Source: an uncultured Christensenellaceae bacterium (GTDB lineage: Bacteria > Bacillota > Clostridia > Christensenellales > Borkfalkiaceae). From it: a stretch of 64,000 nucleotides of DNA. The position numbers and the translations under genes were made by a program. Under the pieces are notes generated by a model, which ran no database searches, was not told the DNA's origin, and worked only from the letters and a program-made list of their open reading frames with translations. The stretch's first letter is position 1. Every line of letters begins with the position of its first letter. Of this stretch, positions 14,936-23,548 are shown piece by piece. Location: assembly GCA_910587005.1 (NCBI GenBank), contig CAJULB010000005.1:1-64000 (forward strand), written 5' to 3'.

Positions 14936-17290
14936 ATGAAAAAGCGTTTCACTAAAATTATATGCGTTATCGTCGGCTTAATTGCCGCTTTGGGTATCAC
15001 GCTCACTGCGGGTTGCAGCGGATATTTCACCAAAAAACCGCTTGCGGAAGACAGCGGCGCTAACGTTACCTCCAACGGCGGATTTGCCGTTGAAACCGAC
15101 GGTTACGTTTACTTTATAAACGGCGTTCAGAGCAATACCGCCGACAATACCTTCGGCGAGCCCGTAAAGGGAGCTATTTACCGCCTGTCGAAAACCGACC
15201 TTGCGGCGCACAACTATTCCAACGCGGACTGCGTTGTTCCCCTTGTTGCGTATACCGCCGATTACGATGCGGGTATATTCATTTACGGCGGATACATCTA
15301 TTATGCAACGCCTTCAAACGATAAAAGCGCAACGGGACAGGTTCAGAACGATAAGCTTGAAATAAGACGCACCAGCCTTGACGGAAGCAAAACCACGCGC
15401 ACCTCTTTCGCGCAGTTTTCTTCAACTTCTATAAAGCACAGATTTGTCGAAGTGGACGGTACGGTGTACCTTATGTACGTTGCCACGGGCGAAACGCTTT
15501 TCGACGAGGGCAAGGATAACGGCGTAACAAATCTTCATTCAGTAAAAATAGACAAAGACGGTACGGCGACCGATACCGTGCTGGCATACAACGTTGACGC
15601 GGTTGTTTTCGATAAAACCGACAAAACCAACCCCCGCGCGTTCTATACAATGAAGGTTAAAAACTATTCCACCGATGCAGATTACAGCTACAATCAGGTT
15701 TATACCGTAACTGCCGACGCAACGGAGGATAAGTTTGCAACCGAGGAAAAGAAAGCCGCGCTTGAAGCGCAGGAAGGCTGGAACACTAACGGGGACGAGG
15801 GAGCGGTTGACCGCTATATCAACTGCGGCGACCTTGTTTTCGACGGAATCGGCAAGGCGGACGTTGTTGCGGCAGGCAATTCGGCAACCCCTTTCAACTA
15901 TAAGAGCGACGGTTCGGAATACAACGACAGAAGACTTACCTATACGCTTTCTTCCTATCAGGGCGGAACGCTGTTCTATACAAGGACGACCGCGCTTCCG
16001 ACATCAAGCTCTATTGCGTCGCTTTTCGGCGTTAAGGACACCGAAGTTGTTGCGGACGGTTGGAATCCCGTTAAAAACAACGCGGCTGACGAGGACTGTA
16101 TAATTATCGACGGGTCCAACGCGGAGAAATACACCTATCTGTTCGGCGCGGATAAAAATCTTGAAAAAGTCGTTATAACCGAAAGCGACGGCGGAATTTA
16201 CGTCAATAAGGTAGAGGGCGGCAAAATGCAGACTGCTGACGAAAAAGGCTCTGCAAACTATTATCCCATAGTCAAGAGCGGCGATTGCACCGTGCTGTTT
16301 ACCGAAAGCAGTTATTTATACTATTCCGTGGGCGGAGGAAGCGGTTACTCGTTCTGGCGCGTAAACTACAACGGCGCGTACAACGATTACGGTCTTATGC
16401 CGATTGAGGACGAGTATAACGATTACAGACCTGTACAGCTTCTCAATATATCGGGCGTTTCCGACTGGTACAAGCCTGAAATTGTTAACGGAACGCACAT
16501 CTTCTTTGCAAGCAATATTGACAGCGATTTTACAACCGTAAACTATATTATGGCTTTCGATTTGCGCTCGCGCAAGGACAGCTCCGCAATGATGGATAAC
16601 GCGGCGCTCCACGCGCTTAAAAAGCAGTTTGAAGGCATAACGGAAATTATAGACGATTTCGGCGATACCGACAAATACGATACAAAAACTTATGCAAATA
16701 TAACGGGCGCTATTAAATACGCTTATTATTCGGGCGAGAGCGCCGACGTTTACCTTAAAAAGCTTGCGGAAGAATGTAATGCGGCGGCGCTTAAAGCGGA
16801 CGAAGATGCAGACCCTGTATATTCCGAAGAAACGCTTAAAAAATACGCCGAGTACTTCGCTCCCGCAGAGGGCAACGAGTGGGAAGATTACACCGATAAG
16901 CTTACCGTAAACGGCGGGGAAGTTTATTCCAACAGACGCGAATATTACTTCTCGTACGTGGGTGTTATGGCTGAAAGCGACGTTGAGGACTATATAGGCT
17001 CGCTCAGGACCACAAACCTTAACTCCATGCCCGAAAAAGAGAGCTGGTATAACGGACTTAAAACTGTTGAAAAGGTATTCTTTATAATAGGAATGTGCCT
17101 TATCGGTCTGGGAGTTATAGCGGCGGTAGTTGTTCCCGTAACGCTTGTGCTTGTTAAAAAGCGCCGCGGAAATCTGCCTTCGGCACGCAGAAAGAAGATA
17201 AAAGTCGATACCACGGACGACAAAAACATCGACGTTTACGCCGACGAAGACGGTGAAACGGTTGCGGAAGATAACGCGGAAGAAAAATAA
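14936..17290 (+). CDS. large surface lipoprotein with a C-terminal membrane anchor
   Basis: I chose the ATG at 14936, seven bases after ACGGAG; a longer frame from 14894 would bury the signal peptide. The 784-residue protein has a signal sequence with lipobox 'LTAGC' near residue 28. A long extracellular part with repeated 'DGYVYFIN', 'GGYIYYATP' and 'DGTVYLMYV' strands resembles DUF5050-type beta-propeller blades. Near residues 700-735 there is a hydrophobic helix, then 'KKRRG' and an acidic tail. A protein with both a lipid anchor and a C-terminal transmembrane helix is unusual. No partner genes suggest a substrate. Confidence 0.8.
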   Translation: MKKRFTKIICVIVGLIAALGITLTAGCSGYFTKKPLAEDSGANVTSNGGFAVETDGYVYFINGVQSNTADNTFGEPVKGAIYRLSKTDLAAHNYSNADCVVPLVAYTADYDAGIFIYGGYIYYATPSNDKSATGQVQNDKLEIRRTSLDGSKTTRTSFAQFSSTSIKHRFVEVDGTVYLMYVATGETLFDEGKDNGVTNLHSVKIDKDGTATDTVLAYNVDAVVFDKTDKTNPRAFYTMKVKNYSTDADYSYNQVYTVTADATEDKFATEEKKAALEAQEGWNTNGDEGAVDRYINCGDLVFDGIGKADVVAAGNSATPFNYKSDGSEYNDRRLTYTLSSYQGGTLFYTRTTALPTSSSIASLFGVKDTEVVADGWNPVKNNAADEDCIIIDGSNAEKYTYLFGADKNLEKVVITESDGGIYVNKVEGGKMQTADEKGSANYYPIVKSGDCTVLFTESSYLYYSVGGGSGYSFWRVNYNGAYNDYGLMPIEDEYNDYRPVQLLNISGVSDWYKPEIVNGTHIFFASNIDSDFTTVNYIMAFDLRSRKDSSAMMDNAALHALKKQFEGITEIIDDFGDTDKYDTKTYANITGAIKYAYYSGESADVYLKKLAEECNAAALKADEDADPVYSEETLKKYAEYFAPAEGNEWEDYTDKLTVNGGEVYSNRREYYFSYVGVMAESDVEDYIGSLRTTNLNSMPEKESWYNGLKTVEKVFFIIGMCLIGLGVIAAVVVPVTLVLVKKRRGNLPSARRKKIKVDTTDDKNIDVYADEDGETVAEDNAEEK

Positions 17291-17306
17291 AAAACACAAA
17301 AATCAA

Positions 17307-17334
17307 AGCCTCCGAATAATCGGGGGCTTTTTTG
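17307..17334 (+). terminator. intrinsic terminator
   Basis: AGCCTCCGA pairs with TCGGGGGCT across an ATAA loop, followed by TTTTTT. Confidence 0.85.
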
Positions 17335-17422
17335 CGCATTTATATTAAAGGCGGTACAAAGCATACCGCAAAATACGACGAAAATTTTTTTAAAAATCAC
17401 GCTTTAAACCGCAGTAAAACAG

Positions 17423-17451
17423 TTTACAAACGAAATAAATATTAATATAAT
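17423..17451 (+). promoter_or_regulatory. SigA-type promoter of the zinc-ribbon gene
   Basis: TTTACA (17423-17428) and TATAAT (17446-17451) are 17 bases apart. Confidence 0.65.
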
Positions 17452-17539
17452 GTTACCACAAAAAAGCAATATATATCTGTCGCGGCATATGCTATATGGG
17501 CGGCAGCCTTAAAACGATTTTTCACGGAGATAACTTTAT

Positions 17540-18043
17540 ATGGTCAAATACGTTAAATGTCCGCGTTGCGAGCTTAACTATATCGACTCTGAAAAGCAGG
17601 AGTACTGCGACGTATGCATTGCGGAAATTAAGGGTAGCAGATTACAGTTTGCCGACCTTGAGGACGAAGATTTCGAAGAGCTGAATGCGGAAGCGGAGCA
17701 GGAGGAAGAGCTTTGCCCCGTATGCGGAGTTAACCGCGTTCGCCTCGGCGAAAAGCTGTGCGATGCTTGCAAGCTTAAACAGGAATATCAGGACGAGGAA
17801 GAAGTCGATATCGAGCAGGACGAGGAATGGAAGAATTATCTTGAAGACGACGACGGCGATTTGACGGTTGACGACGAGGCTTTGCAGGAAGAAATCGACG
17901 AGGAATTTGCCGACGATGAAATGGAAGAAGAGGAAGAGGATGATTTCTTTGACGGTGAGGACGTTGATTCCTTGTCAGATTTGGAGGACGAGGAATACGA
18001 CGACGATGATGACGATGATGACGACGATGACGACGACTTTTAA
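17540..18043 (+). CDS. double zinc-ribbon protein with a poly-aspartate tail
   Basis: The 167-residue protein has two Cys4 clusters: C-x2-C...C-x2-C at about residues 8-28 ('CPRC', 'CDVC') and at about 59-77 ('CPVC', 'CDAC'), each likely to bind one zinc. From residue 85 on it is almost entirely Asp and Glu and ends in a run of 13 Asp followed by Phe, encoded by a mixed GAC/GAT triplet repeat. Acidic tails of this kind can mimic nucleic acid or engage basic proteins such as ribosomal proteins or RNA polymerase. The start follows ACGGAG. I do not recognise a named family. Confidence 0.8.
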   Translation: MVKYVKCPRCELNYIDSEKQEYCDVCIAEIKGSRLQFADLEDEDFEELNAEAEQEEELCPVCGVNRVRLGEKLCDACKLKQEYQDEEEVDIEQDEEWKNYLEDDDGDLTVDDEALQEEIDEEFADDEMEEEEEDDFFDGEDVDSLSDLEDEEYDDDDDDDDDDDDDF

Positions 18044-18061
18044 TTAAATATCAACATAATA

Positions 18062-18106
18062 GCGCCCCGCAAGGCTGAATTCAGCCTTGCGGGGCGCCTT
18101 TGTTTG
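18062..18106 (+). terminator. intrinsic terminator
   Basis: A perfect 18-bp inverted repeat from 18062 to 18097 (arms GCGCCCCGCAAGGCTGAA) is followed by CTTTGTTTG. Confidence 0.9.
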
Positions 18107-18355
18107 TGCTATGCTAAGGTTGCAGTGCAGTTGAAACGCGCCGTACTGATGTTGAAATGTGTCATGCTGAGCCTTGCGGTGCGGTGAAACGTGTCATGCT
18201 GAGCCTTGGCGAAGCATCTGATAGTGGTTTACAACGTAGGTTAAAGCGGTGCGTATGACAAACAGATTCTGACGCGATTGACGCTATGCGTAACAATCGC
18301 TATTCCGTCGCTCCGCTCCTTACGCTTGCGTTCAGAATGACAGTATCCCAAACGC
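18107..18355. repeat. dispersed palindromic repeats before veg
   Basis: No gene is present. Units containing GTCATGCTGAGCCTTG occur in tandem at about 18164-18235. A long-form copy of the ATTCTGA element lies in reverse orientation at about 18262-18345; it is nearly the reverse complement of 5668-5755. Confidence 0.85.
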
Positions 18356-18431
18356 TCGGATACGGTAAACACGGCGCAATAACGGCGGTAAATTTTTGCA
18401 TAATTTTGGTAAAAAAGGCAAAAATATTAAT

Positions 18432-18692
18432 ATGATAAAGTCAGGAATAACAATAAATTCTATAAAACAGACCATAAACTCGCTTAGCGGAAAGGCCGTA
18501 ACGGTAAAACTCAATTTGGGCAGAAACAAGTTTGTCACTTTCCCTGCGGTGGTTAACGGCGTTTACCCCTCGCTTTTCACGGTAAGTCCGTTTGATAAAA
18601 GCTTTCTCGGCAAAACCGCGTATTCCTATTCGGAAATTTTATGCGGCAGAGTAAGAATTCACGAAAAACAAAAAACTGCAAAGCCCGAATAG
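18432..18692 (+). CDS. veg: Veg-family protein
   Basis: The 86-residue product matches the Veg/DUF1021 pattern: an N-terminal helix 'SIKQTINSLSGKAVTVKLNLGRNK', then 'GVYPSLFTV' and 'AYSYSEILCGRVRI'. Veg is a small SH3-like protein linked in Bacillus to biofilm gene control. I chose the ATG at 18432 because the family starts just before 'SIK'; an upstream TTG at 18396 would add 12 residues. Neighbouring ispE agrees with the veg-ispE order seen in many Firmicutes. Confidence 0.85.
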   Translation: MIKSGITINSIKQTINSLSGKAVTVKLNLGRNKFVTFPAVVNGVYPSLFTVSPFDKSFLGKTAYSYSEILCGRVRIHEKQKTAKPE

Positions 18693-18710
18693 TTTTCGGT
18701 CGAAATTTTG

Positions 18711-18739
18711 TAATAATGCGGAAGGGCGCGGCATAATAT
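18711..18739 (+). promoter_or_regulatory. candidate SigE-type promoter of the SPOCS gene
   Basis: TAATAAT (18711-18717), 14 bases, then CATAATAT (18732-18739) agrees at most positions with the SigE consensus (KMATATT, 14-15 bases, CATACAHT). A spore-assembly gene follows, which fits mother-cell expression. Confidence 0.45.
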
Positions 18740-18771
18740 AGCCTTGTAACGGTATTACGTGGAGGCTTGAT

Positions 18772-20244
18772 ATGTCTATAAATTCTCAGTTTCAAACGGG
18801 AAATTTTACGCGCAGAGTGGCTGTGCTTAAATCCCAGTCAATGGTGGAAATTAAATTCGCGGGGCAGGATATGGGCGAAGTTGCCGCCGTGTGCCCGCAG
18901 ATTTCGTTAAATTCATGCGAGGTATCTTCCGGCAGAGTTAACTACGGCGGCAGACTTATCGCAACAGTTGTTTATACGGACGCGGATGGCAAGCTTTGCC
19001 GAGTGCAGAAGGGCGCGGAGTTTTCTCATTACGCCGACGACGACTGCCTTGCCCCCGCCCAGCGCGGCGACTGCCGTTTGACGTGCGAACGCTATCAGGT
19101 CAAGCGCGAAGGCTCTACCTTTGTTGTTGCGGTGGTTGTCGGCGCGGAGATTAGCGTGTACGATAGTGCGCAGAGAAGCTATGTTTCGGCTATCGACGGC
19201 GCGGTATGCCGTACCGAAAGCGCAAAACTGTATTCAATGGTCAATTTTTCGGGCGAAAGCGACGTTGAGGACGATTTCGACTGCGTTGCTTCCGACGTTT
19301 TAATTCCCTCGGCTCAGGCGCTGGTGCTCGATTGCGGAGTGCGTTCGGGCGTGGTTGAAGTCAGCGGTGAAATTTTCCTTGCCCTGCTTGCCGTGCGCGA
19401 CGGTTCACCCGTAAGTCTGGACAGAATTATCCCCTTTAAGTGCGAGCTTTCCTGCGACGAAGCTCTGCTTTCAAGGCGCGCCTGCTGCCGTGCGGAGGTC
19501 AAGTCCGTCAACGTCAACTGCAAAGTCAACGAGGAACGCGGAAAATGCGACGTTGAATTCAACGCAACGCTTGCGTTCAGCGGGCATTTCTTCGAGGAGG
19601 AAGAGGTTTCGGTTGTTTCCGACGCGTTCTGCGCCGACAGCGAGCTTTCGTTAACCTTCCTTGAAGAAAATACGCTTGTGGACACCGATTTCAAGGTATA
19701 TTCCGAGCGCGTAAACGGTCCGTGCGCGGCTAAGGCGAAAATAGATTACACCTGTGCGTTTCTTGCGGCGGCGTTGCCCAACGCGGAGTATGAAAGAACG
19801 CCCGACGGTATAGAAGGCACGGTTACGGCAACGCTTTTGTACGAGCAGGGCGGAGAGGTTCACTCTACCGAGGTCAATATGCCGTTTACCGTTACGCTTT
19901 CCGGGTTGTCGGCAAACTGTAAAACGGTGACGGTTGCCGTGTGCGGAATGAGTTTAAGACAGCGCGCCGAGGGCGAGTGCGAGGCTGAGGCGGTGCTGAA
20001 AATTGTTGCCGCCGACGGTGAACAGAGTACCGTTAAATACGTTACCGAAGCGGTTGAGGGCGAGGCGAAAAAGCCCTGCGACTGCGCCGTAAGCGTGTAT
20101 ATTCCCTCCGCGGGCGACGGGCTTTGGGAAACCGCCAAACGGCTTTCGGAAAGTCCCGAAAGCATAAAGCTTTCCAACCCCGATTTGAATTTTCCGCTTA
20201 CCGGTAACGAAAGAATTTTAATTTACCGTCCCAAACAAGGCTGA
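18772..20244 (+). CDS. SPOCS (DUF3794) protein with C-terminal LysM-like domain, SipL-like
   Basis: The 490-residue protein carries repeated DUF3794/SPOCS modules, with recurring 'EVSSGRVNYGGRLIATVVYTD', 'VVEVSGEIFLALLAV' and 'GIEGTVTATLLYEQ' strand pairs. It ends in a degenerate LysM-like segment ('VYIPSAGDGLWETAKRL', 'ERILIYRPKQG'). This is the domain order of SipL, which in Clostridioides difficile tethers SpoIVA to the forespore surface during coat assembly. Proximity to ispE also matches the C. difficile sipL neighbourhood. A GGAGG site precedes the ATG. The SipL assignment is by domain layout and context. Confidence 0.85.
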   Translation: MSINSQFQTGNFTRRVAVLKSQSMVEIKFAGQDMGEVAAVCPQISLNSCEVSSGRVNYGGRLIATVVYTDADGKLCRVQKGAEFSHYADDDCLAPAQRGDCRLTCERYQVKREGSTFVVAVVVGAEISVYDSAQRSYVSAIDGAVCRTESAKLYSMVNFSGESDVEDDFDCVASDVLIPSAQALVLDCGVRSGVVEVSGEIFLALLAVRDGSPVSLDRIIPFKCELSCDEALLSRRACCRAEVKSVNVNCKVNEERGKCDVEFNATLAFSGHFFEEEEVSVVSDAFCADSELSLTFLEENTLVDTDFKVYSERVNGPCAAKAKIDYTCAFLAAALPNAEYERTPDGIEGTVTATLLYEQGGEVHSTEVNMPFTVTLSGLSANCKTVTVAVCGMSLRQRAEGECEAEAVLKIVAADGEQSTVKYVTEAVEGEAKKPCDCAVSVYIPSAGDGLWETAKRLSESPESIKLSNPDLNFPLTGNERILIYRPKQG

Positions 20245-20273
20245 TACGCAGTTTAAGCCATATAAACTGTCCG

Positions 20274-20315
20274 CCGCCCGCGAAAAACAACGTTTTTCGC
20301 GGGCGGATTTATATT
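20274..20315 (+). terminator. intrinsic terminator
   Basis: A 15-bp perfect stem (20274-20288 with 20292-20306) with an AAC loop is followed by ATTTATATTTG. It separates the SPOCS gene from ispE. Confidence 0.8.
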
Positions 20316-20329
20316 TGTTTACAAAATTA

Positions 20330-20364
20330 TTGAAAAGCCGTTTGTTGTGTGATATAATCTCTAT
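20330..20364 (+). promoter_or_regulatory. SigA-type promoter placing the transcript start on the ispE ATG
   Basis: TTGAAA (20330-20335) and a perfect TATAAT (20353-20358) are 17 bases apart. Only six bases separate the -10 box from the ATG at 20365 and no ribosome binding site exists, so the mRNA should be leaderless. Confidence 0.75.
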
Positions 20365-21219
20365 ATGGGAGCGCGCGTCAAGGCATACGCAAAACTTAAT
20401 TTAACGCTTGCAATTACGGGCGTAAATAACGGCTGGCATATGCTTGACAGTCTTGTCTGTTCCGTAGATATTTTCGATTTGATTAAGATTAACAAGCGCA
20501 GGGACGGAAAGATTAACGTGCAGATGCGCGGTATGGGGCTTGAAGCGCTTCCGCCTGAACAAAACAACGCGTATGAAGCCGCAAAAGCGTATATTTCTCG
20601 CTTTAATTGCGGGGGAGCGGACATCACAATTTACAAAAATATCCCCGTCGGCGCGGGAATGGGCGGTTCTTCTGCGGACGCCGCGGGCGTTATCCGCGGT
20701 ATGAGTAAGCTTTACGGCTTCGGAAGCGAGCGCGAGCTGAAAGAAATTGCCGACAGCTTAGGCAGTGACACGGGGTATATGCTTACAGGCGGGTTTGCAA
20801 GGCTTTCGGGCAGAGGAGAGAGGGTTTTTCCCTTAAAAGTAAAGCCTCGGCTTAATTTTGTGCTGTTGTTGCCCGACAGCGGAGTTTCAACCCCGCAGTG
20901 CTATAAAGAATACGATAAAGCTGTGCGCCCGCACAATTCAAGCGAAAGCGCCGTAAACGCGCTTATAAACGGCGATTTGGCAGGGCTTGGCAAAGGGCTT
21001 AACAATGCGCTGTACGCGCCCGCAACGGCGCTTAACGGCGATATAAAAAGGGCTTTTGAGGAGCTTGAAGGCTTTTCGCCGCTCGGCGTAAATATGACCG
21101 GCTCGGGCAGCTGCGTATACGCGCTTTTCGAAAACGAAGAATTTTGCCGTTGGGCAAAGAGCAGATACCGCGGGCGCTTCGGCTGTTTAATAACAAAAAG
21201 CGTAATTCCGAAAATTTAA
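20365..21219 (+). CDS. ispE: 4-diphosphocytidyl-2-C-methyl-D-erythritol kinase
   Basis: IspE phosphorylates CDP-methylerythritol with ATP in the MEP isoprenoid pathway. The 284-residue GHMP kinase has the N-terminal 'AYAKLNLTLAI' with the catalytic Lys, the ATP loop 'PVGAGMGGSSADAAGVIR' near residues 91-108, 'LGSDTGYMLTGGFA', and the C-terminal GHMP motif 'NMTGSGSCVYALF'. The 'GSDTGYML' segment replaces the more usual GSDVPFFL, a mild variation. The promoter position predicts a leaderless mRNA. The following gene begins after 11 bases behind AAGGAG. Confidence 0.95.
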   Translation: MGARVKAYAKLNLTLAITGVNNGWHMLDSLVCSVDIFDLIKINKRRDGKINVQMRGMGLEALPPEQNNAYEAAKAYISRFNCGGADITIYKNIPVGAGMGGSSADAAGVIRGMSKLYGFGSERELKEIADSLGSDTGYMLTGGFARLSGRGERVFPLKVKPRLNFVLLLPDSGVSTPQCYKEYDKAVRPHNSSESAVNALINGDLAGLGKGLNNALYAPATALNGDIKRAFEELEGFSPLGVNMTGSGSCVYALFENEEFCRWAKSRYRGRFGCLITKSVIPKI

Positions 21220-21230
21220 GGAGAATAATT

Positions 21231-22214
21231 ATGGCGGAAGAAAGATTAATAGACGACGATAAGGACAGAAAATACAAAATACGCATAAACGAAAACGGCG
21301 AGGAGGAGCTGGTTATTTCCCCGCAGGACGGTGAGGAAGAGAACGCGGAGGAAGTCAGCTTCGAAGTGCCCGTTTTCGATACGGACGACGAGGAAGCGGC
21401 GGTAATGACGCCCGAACAGCTTGCCGCGCGTCAGCGCCAGCGCGAGGAGGAAGAAGCAAGACGCGCCAAAAAGGTCGGCGTGTACGTCGCCCGCGCGAAA
21501 GCCTGCCTTGACGAAGATGATTACAGCGGAGCTATTTACGCTTTGGGGGAAGCTGGCGAGCTTGACGGCGCCAACGGCGAAATTTACGCGCTAAAAGTAA
21601 AGGCGTATTCAAAGAATTTTACCGACTGGTCGCAGCTTGAAGCCTGCGCCGAAGCCGCAGACGGTCTGGAAGAGCACGGCACGGAAGAACTTAAAAACAG
21701 CTTAAAAGAAATTTCTTCCGCCCTGCCCGCTAAAATTGCGGAAACGGAAAAAACGGTTGCCGCGCTCAATGAAGAAAACGAAGTAAAAAAAGCGGAGCGC
21801 AGAGAAGTGTTTTTAAAGCGTAGAAAAACCGCGTTTATCGCATTCGGCGCCTGCGCCGCGCCGTTTGCCGTATTTTTGGTGCTTGCGGCGGTAATAGGCG
21901 CAGAATTTATGTTCACGCGCGAGGACGCGCTTTTTACGGTGATAACCGCCGTGTTTGCCGTTTTGGCTTTGGCGGCGTTTATAGCAATGCTTGTAACGGC
22001 GCACAAGCTTTGGGACGCAAGCCGTAACGTAAAACTGAACGAGCGCAACTCTTCAACCAAACTCGGGCGCGAATACGAGGATAAAAATACGCAGTTGAAG
22101 CAATTAACCCGCATATATGCCGTAATTAACAACGTTTCGGTAACAGAAAATGTTGAAGAAAACACACTTGAAAATACCGTTACAGCCGAAGCGGAAGAGG
22201 GCGCGGAGGAATGA
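21231..22214 (+). CDS. hypothetical two-TM protein with acidic N-terminus and TPR-like middle
   Basis: I start at the ATG at 21231, seven bases after AAGGAG; an upstream in-frame ATG lies inside ispE. The 327-residue protein has an acidic N-terminus and a charged helix ('ARQRQREEEEARRAKK'). A helical pair follows that reads like one or two TPR repeats ('VARAKACLDEDDYSGAIYALGEAG'). A coiled-coil leads to two close membrane helices near 215-275, and the end is acidic. It overlaps nifS by four bases (ATGA). I do not recognise a function; coupling to nifS does not by itself imply an iron-sulfur role. Confidence 0.75.
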   Translation: MAEERLIDDDKDRKYKIRINENGEEELVISPQDGEEENAEEVSFEVPVFDTDDEEAAVMTPEQLAARQRQREEEEARRAKKVGVYVARAKACLDEDDYSGAIYALGEAGELDGANGEIYALKVKAYSKNFTDWSQLEACAEAADGLEEHGTEELKNSLKEISSALPAKIAETEKTVAALNEENEVKKAERREVFLKRRKTAFIAFGACAAPFAVFLVLAAVIGAEFMFTREDALFTVITAVFAVLALAAFIAMLVTAHKLWDASRNVKLNERNSSTKLGREYEDKNTQLKQLTRIYAVINNVSVTENVEENTLENTVTAEAEEGAEE

Positions 22215-23353
22215 TTTACCTTGATAATGCCGCCACAACACCGCTTGACAGCGCGGTGCTTGAAAAAATGCTTCCTTTTATGCGCGAGAACTTCGGCAAC
22301 CCGCAGTCACAGCACGGCGCGGGCAGGACTGCCGCAAACGCGGTAGTCGCCGCACGCGATAAAACGGCGCATATTATGGGGTGTAACAGCGCGGAAGTGT
22401 ATTTTGTTTCGGGCGGAACCGAGGCGGGCAACACCGCTTTAAAGGGCGTTTGCGCGGCCGAATGCAACGGAGGAAAAGGCAAGGGGCATATAATTGTTTC
22501 CGCAATAGAGCACCCCGCGCTTATTGAAAGCGCGAAGGATATGCAGAAATTCGGTTTCGAGGTTACGTTTGTAAACCCCGATAACCGCGGTATAGTAAGC
22601 CCCAAATCGGTGGAAAAAGCCATAAAAAGCAACACGGTTTTCTGTGCGGTTATGTCGGCTAACAACGAAACGGGCGTTATCCAGCCCGTAAAAGAAATAG
22701 GCGCAGTCTGCAAGGCGCGCGGAGTGTTTTACTATTGCGACTGCGTTCAGACGGCGGGCGTTCTGCCCTTGCCTGCGGTGCACTGCGACGCGCTGGGAAT
22801 ATCCTCGCACAAGTTTTATGGTCCGCGCGGTTTCGGCGCGCTGTACATTAAAAACGGCAGTAAAATACAACGGCTTATTTCCGGAGGTATGCAGGAAAGG
22901 GGCTTCCGCGGCGGCACGCTGGATGCGGCGGCGGCAGTCGGACTTGCCGAAGCTTTGGAAAACGCGGTAAACAACGCCGAGGTCAACAATAAAAAAATTG
23001 CCGGTTTGCGCGATACGTTCGTTAACCGCGTGCTGGCGGAAATAGAAGGTACGCATTTAAACGGCGATAAAATTAACCGTCTGCCCGCGAATGCAAATAT
23101 TTCTTTTGACGGTTGCGACGGTGAAAATATTCTGTTTTTGCTTGATTTGAACGGTATAGCCGTTTCAACAGGCTCGGCTTGTTCTGCCGGTGCGGTTTCG
23201 CCTTCGCACGTTTTAACTGCAATGGGCTATGATACCGCCCGTGCAAAGAGTGCGGTCAGGTTCACTTTCGGAAAATACAACACGCAAGAGGAAGTTTTAA
23301 AAACGGTAGAAATTTTAAAACGCGCCGTGCAGAAAATACGCGGTGCAAAGTAA
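22211..23353 (+). CDS. cysteine desulfurase (NifS/IscS family)
   Basis: This PLP enzyme converts cysteine to alanine and delivers sulfur for iron-sulfur clusters or tRNA thiolation. The 380-residue protein opens 'YLDNAATTPLD', has the PLP-binding 'HKFYGPRGFG' with Lys201, the conserved His101 ('EHPALIES'), and the sulfur-carrying Cys324 in 'STGSACSAG'. The tight Cys loop is of the group I NifS/IscS kind. No scaffold gene (iscU) or thiI/mnmA is adjacent in the window, so the sulfur acceptor is not evident. Three hairpins follow the stop codon. Confidence 0.93.
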   Translation: MIYLDNAATTPLDSAVLEKMLPFMRENFGNPQSQHGAGRTAANAVVAARDKTAHIMGCNSAEVYFVSGGTEAGNTALKGVCAAECNGGKGKGHIIVSAIEHPALIESAKDMQKFGFEVTFVNPDNRGIVSPKSVEKAIKSNTVFCAVMSANNETGVIQPVKEIGAVCKARGVFYYCDCVQTAGVLPLPAVHCDALGISSHKFYGPRGFGALYIKNGSKIQRLISGGMQERGFRGGTLDAAAAVGLAEALENAVNNAEVNNKKIAGLRDTFVNRVLAEIEGTHLNGDKINRLPANANISFDGCDGENILFLLDLNGIAVSTGSACSAGAVSPSHVLTAMGYDTARAKSAVRFTFGKYNTQEEVLKTVEILKRAVQKIRGAK

Positions 23354-23371
23354 AAGTAAAAAATATATCGG

Positions 23372-23450
23372 CGTGCGCGGACGTTAAAAACGTCCGCGCA
23401 CGTTTCTGTTTTGCATAAAACAGAAACGACGCAAACCGGAGTTTGCGCCG
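23372..23450 (+). terminator. three consecutive hairpins after the cysteine desulfurase gene
   Basis: The first has 14-bp arms of GC-rich sequence (23372-23402). The second (CGTTTCTGTTTT with its complement, 23401-23428) shares its CG with the first. The third is formed by GACGCAAAC/GTTTGCGCC up to about 23450. Only the first has a partial T run. Together they likely end transcription, but they also sit directly before a short ORF with a strong ribosome binding site. Confidence 0.65.
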
Positions 23451-23473
23451 TCTCTATATGATAAGGGGGAAAA

Positions 23474-23548
23474 ATGATGAGCTATGTAAGCGGTAAACTT
23501 TTATTGAAGTTTACATTTATAATTATACCGCGCCCGCGAAAAATGTAA
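23474..23548 (+). CDS. candidate 24-residue hydrophobic peptide
   Basis: ATGATG at 23474 follows AAGGGGGAAA at ideal spacing and opens a 24-codon frame, 'MMSYVSGKLLLKFTFIIIPRPRKM'-type in composition: a short hydrophobic core flanked by Lys and Arg. The size recalls the amphipathic sporulation peptide SpoVM, but the sequence does not resemble it. It may equally be chance; no promoter is obvious. Confidence 0.3.
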   Translation: MMSYVSGKLLLKFTFIIIPRPRKM

